Shown: in pieces, positions 52,084 through 60,281 of the stretch
Numbering within the stretch: the first letter of the stretch is position 1
Layout: each line of letters starts with the position of its first letter
Source of the DNA: Thermoplasmata archaeon
GTDB lineage: Archaea; Thermoplasmatota; Thermoplasmata; RBG-16-68-12
NCBI GenBank assembly: GCA_036395115.1
Contig: DASWDU010000012.1
Coordinates: 1 to 64,000 of the forward strand
Length of the DNA stretch: 64,000 nucleotides
Reading direction: 5' to 3'
The notes under the pieces: generated by a model
Databases searched by the model: none
Seen by the model: only the letters and a program-made list of their open reading frames with translations
What the model was told of the DNA's origin: nothing
Position numbers and translations under genes: made by a program

Positions 52084-54200
52084 GGACGCTTCCCGTTCGA
52101 GCCCAGGACGATCCGGGCGTCGACGGCGCGGTATCCGTCTCCTTTCCGAAGCGCGACGACCGGATTGAGGTCGATCTCCTGGATCGAGTCGAAATCGAGG
52201 ACGAGTTGGCTGAGCCGGAGGACGGCGTCGACGAGCGCGTCGACATCGCTGGGCGGCTCGCCCCGAACGCCTTCCAGGAGCGGATACGTCCGGATTGACT
52301 GGATCATCCGCCGCGCGTCGCGATCCGTGAGCGGCGGCAGCCCGAACGCGACGTCCTTCAGATACTCCACGTAGATGCCGCCGAGGCCGAAGACCAGGAA
52401 CGGGCCGTAGACCTTGTCGCGGGTCATCCCGAGGATGACTTCCTTACCGCCCCGCACGAGCTCCTGCACGACGTAGCCGTCGAACGCCGTCCCAGCCCCG
52501 CGCAGCCGGTCCCGGATCTGGGTCGCGCCGTCGAGCAAGTCTCTCTCCGTGCGGACGTCCAAGAGGACGGCCCCAAGGTCGGACTTGTGGACCAACCCCG
52601 GTCCCGAGGCTTTGAGGACGACCGGATATCCGATGCCCTTCGCGGCGGCCGGCAGCGACGCGATGTCGCCGACGAGGCGGCTCCGCGCGATTCGGATGCC
52701 GTACGCGTCGAGGACGTCGAGGGCCTCGAGATCGGGGAGCCTCGTGCGGCCTTCCTCCTCTGCCCGCCGTAGGATCTCGGCGGCCCGCCCCCGGTCGACC
52801 GGGAACGTCCGCGTTTCTCCCTCTTCGCGTCCGCGGTAGTTCGCGTACCGGTACATCGCCCCGAGGGCGCGGGCCGCACTCTCCGGGAAGAGATACGAGG
52901 GCACGCCGTGCGTCACGAGTTCGACGAAACCCGGGCTTGCTTCGGTGCGTCCGAGGAAGTTGCAGAGGATCGGCTTGCCTCGCTGTCCCGCCGTCTGCCA
53001 GATGGCCCTCGCGACCTCGGCTTCGTCCACTCGAACCGGAGGCACGTAGATTGCTATCGCGGCGTCGACGGAGGCGTCCCGCAGGACCGCGTCCAGCGCC
53101 CGCCGATATTCGTCGAGGCTCGCCTGGGGCGTCAAGTCGATTGGATTCCGAAGCGAAGCCTCCGGGGGTGCCCACGTGCGCATGTACTCGACGGTTTCAC
53201 CGCCGAGATCCGAGAGCCGGAGGCCTTGTGAGACGAGTTCATCAACGCACATGATCGCGGGCCCCCCCGCGTCCGAGACGACGGCGACGCGATTTCCGCG
53301 CGGGAGCGGCTGGAGGGAGAAAGCCATCGCGTCGTCGAACAGTTCCTCGATGGAGTTCGCGCGGAGGACGCCCGTCTGGTTAAACACCGCTTCTGCCGCC
53401 AAATCCGACCCGCCGAGGGAGCCCGTGTGGGAGACGGCCGCGCGGCTCCCCGCCTCCGAGCGTCCCGACTTCACCGCGATGATTGGCTTTTGTTTCGTGA
53501 CATCCCGCGCGATCCGCACGAAGTTGACCGGGTTCCCGAAGTTCTCGATGTACGCCAAGATCGTCTTCGTCTCCGGATCGCGATGCCACATCGCGAGGAG
53601 GTCGTTGAGGCTGACCTGGGCCTTGTTGCCAAGCGAACAGAATTTCGCGAAGCCGATGCCGAGCGACTTCGCGTGATCCAGGATTGCGATGCCGAGCGCC
53701 CCGCTCTGCGTGACGAGAGAGATGTCTCCTCGGAGAGGTGGCGTGGGGGCGAACGTCGCATCCATGCAGACCTCAGGGTCCATGTTGATGACGCCCATGC
53801 AGTTCGGGCCGATCATCGTCATCTGATATTCACGGCAGAGCGCAAGCAGCCGTTCCTCGCGTTCGACGCCCGTCCCTCCGACTTCCCGGAAGCCCGCCGT
53901 GATCACGACGAGCCCCGGGACTCCTTTCCTCCCGCATTCTTCGACGGCCGCAAGGGCACCCTCCGCGGGCACCGCGATGATCGCGAGATCGACGGGGTCC
54001 GGAATCGCAAGGACGCTGGGGTAGGCACGGATCCCGTGGATGCTCGCGGCTTTCGGGTTCACTGGATAGAGCGTCCCTTGGTACTCGTTCACGATCAGGT
54101 TGTGGAGGATCGCGTATCCGATCTTCTCCCGGTGGCGGGATGCGCCGATGACCGCAATCGACGTCGGGGAGAAGATCGCGTCGAGGCCTGCACGACTCAC
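52017..54200 (-). CDS. Acetate/acyl-CoA ligase (ADP-forming), fused alpha-beta
   Basis: This enzyme makes ATP from acyl-CoA, ADP and phosphate, the usual archaeal route for acetate or other acid formation. The 727-residue protein fuses the alpha part with the CoA-binding IAVIGASRHREKIGYAI, MIGPNCMGVIN and the phosphohistidine in RAAVSHTGSLGGSDLA, to the ATP-grasp beta part (YPVVLKASGPGLVHKSDLGA, EVILGMTRDKVYGPFLVFGL). A GTG start is used. The last 20-odd codons extend beyond the usual end and overlap the VOC gene. Substrate chain length is unknown. Confidence 0.93.
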   Translation of the reverse strand: MSRAGLDAIFSPTSIAVIGASRHREKIGYAILHNLIVNEYQGTLYPVNPKAASIHGIRAYPSVLAIPDPVDLAIIAVPAEGALAAVEECGRKGVPGLVVITAGFREVGGTGVEREERLLALCREYQMTMIGPNCMGVINMDPEVCMDATFAPTPPLRGDISLVTQSGALGIAILDHAKSLGIGFAKFCSLGNKAQVSLNDLLAMWHRDPETKTILAYIENFGNPVNFVRIARDVTKQKPIIAVKSGRSEAGSRAAVSHTGSLGGSDLAAEAVFNQTGVLRANSIEELFDDAMAFSLQPLPRGNRVAVVSDAGGPAIMCVDELVSQGLRLSDLGGETVEYMRTWAPPEASLRNPIDLTPQASLDEYRRALDAVLRDASVDAAIAIYVPPVRVDEAEVARAIWQTAGQRGKPILCNFLGRTEASPGFVELVTHGVPSYLFPESAARALGAMYRYANYRGREEGETRTFPVDRGRAAEILRRAEEEGRTRLPDLEALDVLDAYGIRIARSRLVGDIASLPAAAKGIGYPVVLKASGPGLVHKSDLGAVLLDVRTERDLLDGATQIRDRLRGAGTAFDGYVVQELVRGGKEVILGMTRDKVYGPFLVFGLGGIYVEYLKDVAFGLPPLTDRDARRMIQSIRTYPLLEGVRGEPPSDVDALVDAVLRLSQLVLDFDSIQEIDLNPVVALRKGDGYRAVDARIVLGSNGKRPHPPDPLEGAKSSIQMPSGSTT

Positions 54201-54277
54201 GGCGGCGCGAAGCTCCCCGGCCGTAATGAAGATTGGCGCACCGCAACGGCGGGGCAGCCCGTCCCATTCCGAGGTAA

Positions 54278-54295
54278 GTTATCGCACACGATAAC
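54278..54295. promoter_or_regulatory. 18-base inverted repeat between divergent genes
   Basis: GTTATCG and CGATAAC are perfect complements separated by CACA. The repeat lies in the 168-base divergent promoter region of the acyl-CoA ligase and the beta-helix surface protein, about 10-20 bases upstream of a CATAATATATC TATA box (54305-54315) for the latter. It is a plausible operator, for instance for the ArsR-type regulator encoded after the surface protein, though that link is only inference. Confidence 0.5.
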
Positions 54296-54368
54296 GGCGG
54301 CACGTGCATAATATATCGTCGAGGGAAAAACGGAGGCGTTCCGTCGGGGCCCTTTCGGCCCGGGAGCC

Positions 54369-57300
54369 ATGGCCCACATGCGCCCCCACAGTCCCCCCTC
54401 GACCCTGCGAAGCATCGCCCTCGTCGTCCTGCTTCTCGGGGCGGCATGGGGCGTCCTCATTGTCACCGCCCCGTCGGTCGCCGCGACGCACTACGTCCGC
54501 GGGCTCATCACGACGGATACCGTGTGGGGCGACGATGCCAACGACACGACGTACGTCGTGATGCGGGACGTGACGGTCCGGGCGCCCGCCACGCTGACGA
54601 TCCGCCCGGGGACGACGGTCAAGTTCGACCCGGGCACCCATCTCTTCGTCGAGGGCTCTCTCGTCGCCGACGGGACGTCCGGAAAGCTGATCACTTTCGG
54701 CCCAAACAACACGGCGTCGGTGTTTCCCTGGGGAGGCGTCCAGTTCAACGCGAGTTCGTCGGGATCCGTCTCCTGGTCGACGTTCGACCGAGCCGATCGA
54801 GCCGTCACGGCCATCTCCAGTTCCCCGGCGTTGCGAGACATCACGGTCGTCCAAGCTGCGATCGGCTTCGCGATCGTGTCCTCCGACAGCGAGGTGTCGA
54901 ACAACGTGATTTTGCGCGCGTCCATCTTTGGCGTGTACCTGAACACATCGAGCGGCCGAGTCGAGGGGAACGTGATCAACGGGACGTCCATCGCGATCCA
55001 CGTGGAGCAGCCTGGGACGCCGGTGATCTCCGGCAACACGATCACAAACGTCAGCGGCGGCTTCGCGATCGGGATTGCGGTCTCCTCCGCGACGGCGGAC
55101 ATCTCCGGGAACACGATCACGGGGATCCAAGGCGCCCGCGGAGCGAACGGCGTCGCCCCGGGGGCCGACGGGCGGGATGGGGGCATCGCCCTCGGGATCT
55201 ACGTGACGGGCGCACCCACCGCGTCGATCACGCGGAACACGATCAGCATGCTCTTCGGTGGCCGCGGCGGGGATGGTGCCGCGAACACGGCCGGCGCGGG
55301 CGGCCGGGGCGGGAACGGGGGCACCGCGGCGGGCATCATCGTTGCGTCCACTCCCGACGCCCTCGTCGAGGAGAACTCGGTGAGCGGCCTGAACGGGGGT
55401 CGGGGCGGCGCGGGCGGCGGCAGCGGGTTCACGAACAACGGAGGTCGCGGCGGCGACGCGGGAGCGACGATTGGGATCGAGGTCGCCTTCGCAACCACCG
55501 GGGGAGGAGCAAACCGGAACCAGATTACGGATCTGGTCGGAGGCATCGGAGGCTCCGGCGGTCCTGGCGCGACGACGGACGGGGACGGCGGCGTCGGCGG
55601 GGACGCCTACGGCGTCTTCATGACCACGGTCGCCCAGTCCGGCGCGAGCCGGAACACGATTCAAAACCTCCGCGGGGGCCTCGGTGGCAATACGAGTGCG
55701 AACGGGGCGGGCAGGGGAAACGGCGCCCGAGGCGGCAGCGCCTCGGGCGTGGAGGTGCTGTCGGTCGTCCAAACCGCGACTTCGGATTCGAACACGATCA
55801 AAACGCTCACGGGCGGCGACGGCGGCCGCGGGGTCCGCGGCGGTTACGGTGGCAACGCGACCGGGGTGATCGTCCTCGGGAGCAACGACGGCGCGTTCAA
55901 CGCCACCTCAATCACGCTGAACGACGTCCAGGCCGTCACCGGCGGCGAAGGGGGAATTGGAGCGAAGTTCGGCGGCAACGGTGGGAGCGCCGCAGGACTC
56001 GCGTCGATCCTCGCGACGCCAACGCTTGCCTCGAACGCAATCGCGGCGCTCCAGGGCGGTCGGGGCGGAGACGCGGTGGACGGCAACGACGGCGGACGCG
56101 GCGGCGATGCGTTCGGCATCATCGGAGGGCTCGTCGCGAACGGATGGTCCTCGGGCGACTCGATTTCCGGCGTCACGAAAGGCGGCGCGGGTGCGGGTCC
56201 GCCGGCCCAAGGTTCGTACGCGGACGGCGTATACGTCCTCGGAAACGCGTCGTTCACCTCGCGCCTGACGATCGAGAACGGGACGTTTTCGTCCGTCGGC
56301 AGCTACGATTTCTATGTCGACAACTACACGGAGGCCGTCGCCCTGAGCACGCCGTTTGCGACCCACGCGGTCCAAGCGGCGGGGAACCTGACGGTCCGAA
56401 CCTTCCTCGAGGTCGACGTCCTCTGGCCGAACGGGCTGACGCCCGTCGCGGAAGCCCACATCTTGGTCGACGACAACGGCTCGCCGATCTGGGATCGTTC
56501 GACGGCGACCGGAATCCAGTCTTGGATCGTCGTGACGGACCGGCGGTACATCGACTCGAACACAGCGACGGACAACCGCACGACGGTCAAGGTCACCTAC
56601 GGCTCCTACGCCTTCCAAAGCAATCCGCGCGATGTGGACATGGCGACCAGCCATCCCGAGGCGTTCGTCATGATCGACCAGGACGCCCCGACGTCCACGG
56701 CGGGCACCCTCCCGGCGTACGAGAACACACGGACGTTCTCCGTCGGATATGCGGCGAGCGACGGGAACGGGACCGGCGTGGCGAGCGTCACTCTCTGGTA
56801 CCGTACGGGCGGCAGCGCGACGTGGACGTCGTACGCGACTCAGTCGGGAAACATCGGCCAATTCAGCTTCACCGCCGCGGGCGACGGGACGTACGAGTTT
56901 GCCACGACCGCGACCGACGTCGCGGGCAATGCGGAGGCGGTCCCCCCAGCGAACGACACTTGGACGATCGTCGACACGATCCGGCCCGGCTCCCACGTGG
57001 ATGCCCAGCCGCCGTACGAGACCTCGAATTCTTTCGTCGTGTCGTGGTCCCCGGACGCGGGCGTCACGGACATCGCCACCTACACCATCCAGTATTCCAC
57101 CGGGGGCGGCTGGGTGAACTGGCTCGTCGACACCCCGTCCACCTCGGGTACGTTCAACGCGGGCGCGCAAGGGGTGTACGCATTCCGTTCGATCGCAACG
57201 GATGCGGCGGGCAACGTCGAGGTGGCGCCCGCCGGCAACGACACCTGGACGATCGTCGACACGATCCGACCGTTCTCGCACACGCGGCCCTTGCCCGCCT

Positions 57301-58691
57301 ATGAGATGTCCACGAGCTTCGCGGTTGCATGGGAGCCGCAGCTCGACACCACGGACATCGCGAGCTACGAGATCGACGTGCGGGACAACGGAGGCGGGTG
57401 GACGATTTGGATTCCGACGACGATCGCGGTGTCGGCGACCTTCGTCTCGGGCGTGGACGGGCACACCTTCGAATTCCGGTCCATCGCGACGGACCGCGCG
57501 GGGAACCGCGAACTCCCGCTGTCCGGTAACGACTCGTGGACGGTTGTCGACCTGACGCCCCCGGATTCGTCGATGATCGCCCTCCCGGCGTACGAGAACG
57601 CGCTTCAGTTCACGATCTCCTGGGGGCCCGTCGCAGGGACGTCGGATATCGCCGCGTATCGCGTGCAATCGAAGGACGGGGCGGCCGCATGGATGGATCT
57701 CTCGGGATACACGGACACGGCGGCGACGAGCGCGTCCTTCGTGGGCGTGGACACCCACGTCTATGCGTTCCGTACGATCGCGCGCGACCGCGCAGGGAAC
57801 GTGGAGCCGACGCCTCCCGGCAACGACACGTGGACCATCGTTGACGTTGGGCGCCCCTATGTGACCGCGACGGAGCCGATCGGCGCGAACACCAACACGA
57901 CGCCCTTGATTCGGATCACGTTCAACGAGCCAATGGATCAGAACTCGGTGGAACAGGCGTTCTCGATCACGCCCGCGATCAACGGCGTGTTCGCATGGAG
58001 CACCAACGGTCGAGTGGTGACCTTCACGCCCGCTCGCGAACTCCAAGCGGGGACCCTGTATTTCGTGGTCATCGACACCGGCGCCAAGGATCTGGCGGGG
58101 AACTCGATCCCCCAGTCCAAGAGTTTCGGCTTCACCACCGCGTCCGCCGGGGTGACGTTCTCCGACTTCTGGTGGATTCTCCTCGCCGTGGGGGCGGTGG
58201 CGGGTGGGACCCTCTTCCTCGTGATGCGGCGCCGGGCGGCATCCGCCTCGAAGCACGCGCGGGCCGCGTCCGCCACGAAAGCGAGCGAGGCGATCCTCGA
58301 AGACGTTTTCCTGCTCTACCACCGGGACGGTTTGCTGATCAAGCACGAGACACGCCGCCTCCGTCCCGACATCGATACAGACATCCTGAGCGGCATGCTC
58401 ACCGCGGTCCAGGCGTTCGTCAAGGACGCCCTGAGGGGCGACGACTCCGGGGACCTGAACGAGATGACCGTGGGCCACATGCACATCCTGATCGGCCGCG
58501 GGAAGTGGCTCGTCTTGGCCGCGCGGATCGAGGGCGACGGCTCGGAGTCGTGGACGGACCAGATTCAGCGGTGCATCCAGGACATGGAAGACCACCACTG
58601 GGACCAGCTCGAGGACTGGGAAGGCGACATGGCCCTGGCGGGGATCCTGGCCCCGTACGTCAAGAAGTTGATTCGCGGCGAGTACGCGTAG
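54369..58691 (+). CDS. Surface protein: glycine-rich beta-helix, Ig/FN3-like repeats, membrane span, roadblock-like domain
   Basis: The 1,440-residue protein has a signal peptide (about 1-40) and a right-handed beta-helix region with repeated N-x-I turns. About eight repeats of roughly 50 residues follow, each carrying GGxGG clusters (residues about 290-610). Four FN3/Ig-like domains come next, each ending in a DxAGN...NDTWTIVD signature, and then a bacterial Ig (Big_5) domain (ITFNEPMDQNSVEQAF). A membrane span lies at about 1264-1285, and the cytoplasmic C-terminus has a roadblock/longin-like fold (DVFLLYHRDGLLIKHETRRL). It resembles archaeal surface sensors that bind or recognise something outside and report inward. 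It may pair with the ArsR-type regulator next to it. Confidence 0.88.
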   Translation: MAHMRPHSPPSTLRSIALVVLLLGAAWGVLIVTAPSVAATHYVRGLITTDTVWGDDANDTTYVVMRDVTVRAPATLTIRPGTTVKFDPGTHLFVEGSLVADGTSGKLITFGPNNTASVFPWGGVQFNASSSGSVSWSTFDRADRAVTAISSSPALRDITVVQAAIGFAIVSSDSEVSNNVILRASIFGVYLNTSSGRVEGNVINGTSIAIHVEQPGTPVISGNTITNVSGGFAIGIAVSSATADISGNTITGIQGARGANGVAPGADGRDGGIALGIYVTGAPTASITRNTISMLFGGRGGDGAANTAGAGGRGGNGGTAAGIIVASTPDALVEENSVSGLNGGRGGAGGGSGFTNNGGRGGDAGATIGIEVAFATTGGGANRNQITDLVGGIGGSGGPGATTDGDGGVGGDAYGVFMTTVAQSGASRNTIQNLRGGLGGNTSANGAGRGNGARGGSASGVEVLSVVQTATSDSNTIKTLTGGDGGRGVRGGYGGNATGVIVLGSNDGAFNATSITLNDVQAVTGGEGGIGAKFGGNGGSAAGLASILATPTLASNAIAALQGGRGGDAVDGNDGGRGGDAFGIIGGLVANGWSSGDSISGVTKGGAGAGPPAQGSYADGVYVLGNASFTSRLTIENGTFSSVGSYDFYVDNYTEAVALSTPFATHAVQAAGNLTVRTFLEVDVLWPNGLTPVAEAHILVDDNGSPIWDRSTATGIQSWIVVTDRRYIDSNTATDNRTTVKVTYGSYAFQSNPRDVDMATSHPEAFVMIDQDAPTSTAGTLPAYENTRTFSVGYAASDGNGTGVASVTLWYRTGGSATWTSYATQSGNIGQFSFTAAGDGTYEFATTATDVAGNAEAVPPANDTWTIVDTIRPGSHVDAQPPYETSNSFVVSWSPDAGVTDIATYTIQYSTGGGWVNWLVDTPSTSGTFNAGAQGVYAFRSIATDAAGNVEVAPAGNDTWTIVDTIRPFSHTRPLPAYEMSTSFAVAWEPQLDTTDIASYEIDVRDNGGGWTIWIPTTIAVSATFVSGVDGHTFEFRSIATDRAGNRELPLSGNDSWTVVDLTPPDSSMIALPAYENALQFTISWGPVAGTSDIAAYRVQSKDGAAAWMDLSGYTDTAATSASFVGVDTHVYAFRTIARDRAGNVEPTPPGNDTWTIVDVGRPYVTATEPIGANTNTTPLIRITFNEPMDQNSVEQAFSITPAINGVFAWSTNGRVVTFTPARELQAGTLYFVVIDTGAKDLAGNSIPQSKSFGFTTASAGVTFSDFWWILLAVGAVAGGTLFLVMRRRAASASKHARAASATKASEAILEDVFLLYHRDGLLIKHETRRLRPDIDTDILSGMLTAVQAFVKDALRGDDSGDLNEMTVGHMHILIGRGKWLVLAARIEGDGSESWTDQIQRCIQDMEDHHWDQLEDWEGDMALAGILAPYVKKLIRGEYA
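55237..56196 (+). repeat. About eight in-frame glycine-rich repeats inside the surface protein gene
   Basis: Each unit of roughly 50 codons encodes a beta-helix turn of the form N-x-I-x-x-L followed by GGRGGDG-type and GGNGGxA-type glycine clusters, then a hydrophobic strand of the form G-I/V-x-V. The units differ in sequence but keep the pattern, so they are old. Boundaries are approximate. The glycine content is far above the rest of the protein. Confidence 0.75.
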
Positions 58692-58703
58692 TCGGATCGA
58701 GGC

Positions 58704-59285
58704 TCAGGCGGGCAGCAAGGTCAGGAGCGCCATGACCTCGTCGCCGGGCGATGTCTGCGCCCGGGTCTTCGCCTCGAGGCGCTCGAGCTTCCGCCGCGCC
58801 TCCTCGAAAATCTCCTGGACTTGCTGGACGGAATCGCGACGCCACGGGACATGGTAGAAGTATACCCGTCCGACTTCGAAGTCGACCGAGCCGCGTTCCT
58901 GGATCCGTTTGATCGACTCGTTGATCAGGCCTTTCAGCATCCCGAGGACCGCGAGCCGGTAGTTCACCTTGTCCGCATCGGTCAGCCGGTCCCAGATCTG
59001 ACTCGAATCGATGCCCGTCGCTGGGATGCGGTAGAACTTCTCCACGAGGTTGCCGCGGACCTCAGCCTTCGTCGGGATGATGAGGTTCGCGTCCAAGAGC
59101 TGCGCGATGTGGTGGTGGACCGTCGCGGGGGACAGGGCCAGGGCTCTTGCGATGTCGGAGATCGACATATCCCGCTCCATCAGCAAGGTGAGGATCCGAA
59201 GGCGGGACGGCTCGCTCAGGACCTTCAACTGGTCGACCGAGACGGCGACGTCGCGGGCGGGGGACGGGTCGGACGGTTCCGGCAA
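58704..59285 (-). CDS. ArsR-type winged-helix transcriptional regulator
   Basis: The 193-residue protein has an N-terminal winged helix: LKVLSEPSRLRILTLLMERD, SISDIARALALSPATVHHHI and the wing NLIIPTKAEVRGNLVEKFYR. A longer helical C-terminal domain (YRLAVLGMLKGLINESIKRI, QQVQEIFEEARRKLERLEAK) probably mediates dimerisation or sensing. No metal-binding cysteines are seen. I place the start at the TTG at 59285, eight bases after a purine-rich AGGGGGGT. A TTG at 59312 is also open. It is convergent with the surface protein gene, 12 bases away. Confidence 0.87.
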   Translation of the reverse strand: MPEPSDPSPARDVAVSVDQLKVLSEPSRLRILTLLMERDMSISDIARALALSPATVHHHIAQLLDANLIIPTKAEVRGNLVEKFYRIPATGIDSSQIWDRLTDADKVNYRLAVLGMLKGLINESIKRIQERGSVDFEVGRVYFYHVPWRRDSVQQVQEIFEEARRKLERLEAKTRAQTSPGDEVMALLTLLPA

Positions 59286-59558
59286 GGGGACCCCCCTATT
59301 CGACTTTATCAAAACGTGTTACTGTCGTCAACATACTTAAGTGCGGACCTGTGCACGGCGTGTTCCGATAACAACCGGCTCGGCGTGCGTGCGAGGTGAG
59401 CAACGATGAAGATCGTCAAGGAATCGCGGCGGATCGTGCGAAAGGACGTGACAGCGGTCATGCTTTGGTTCGACATCGCGTCGCGGCCGGTCCTGATTCG
59501 CTGATGCGTCGCCCCGCCAGCCTGCGCGCCTCCGACAACCCGATCATCGCCGGCGCGC

Positions 59559-59967
59559 CGTCCGGGGTTGCGCGTATCGCTGCCCGGAGCGTCTATCGTG
59601 ACGACGGCGTCTGGGCTCGTGAGCTCCCCTGGCGGAAATTCTCGCCACCTTCGCGGAGGCCCGCCGCGGTGGGGCCGCCGTCGAGCGGCGACGTTCCTGT
59701 GTTCCAGGTACGCGGTGCCGCACATGCGTCGGCCGCGCGTGGGGTCGCATCGTGAATCTCGGCGCCGCGGGCGCGTACCGCGCGCACGGTTCCGCCCGGA
59801 TGTCCGCGTTCTATGCGGCGAAGGCGGGGATCGTCCGTTCTCGAAGACGTTCGCGCGGGAGGTCGGCCGGTGCGGACGTCGCCAACGCGGTCCTCTTCTT
59901 GGTGTCCGAAGAAGCCGAGTTCGCGACGGGCGACGTGCTCGGAGTCGCGGGAGGCTGGCTTCTCTGA
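59559..59967 (+). pseudogene. Decayed short-chain dehydrogenase gene
   Basis: SDR motifs survive but are spread over different frames. TFLCSRYAVPHMR is the helix before the active-site strand. GRIVNLGAAGAYRAHGSARM then SAFYAAKAGIV contains the catalytic Ser region and the YxxxK motif. After a deletion DVANAVLFLVSEEAEFATGD and VLGVAGGWLL give a normal SDR end. The cofactor-binding N-terminus is missing or unrecognisable. At least one frameshift and an internal deletion of about 60 codons are needed. The rest of 59286-60281 holds only promoter-like AT-rich stretches at 59310-59345 and 60138-60165, the latter before the proteasomal ATPase. Confidence 0.7.
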
Positions 59968-60281
59968 GCGGACTTTTCCGCGCCCCGCCGCCGATTCGCA
60001 TCCGTGCGAGCGGTCCCTTGTCGGCTCGTGCGGCGCGAGCGTTCGATTTCCCCTTCGGACAACGTTCGTCCCGTCGAGCGACGCGCGAAGTTCGTCGACG
60101 ATTTTGCGAAAACGTCTCTTTGTCGCATCTCCAGTAGCGATAACAAAAGCTTTAATTTCGGACGCTCCTCTCTAACAAGGGATGGGACGAGGCGGTCTCT
60201 TGTTCCTTAGGCGCGTGTCGAGAGAGCGGGTGCTGTCGAGTCCGGGTGGGCTCGCGGGCGCCTGCGAAGGGAGATCAACGA

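Noticed and set aside
54446-57304. A 952-codon frame on the plus strand inside the surface protein gene
   Set aside because: It is the +2 shadow of the repeat-rich gene, almost only Arg, Gly and His, with no start signal.
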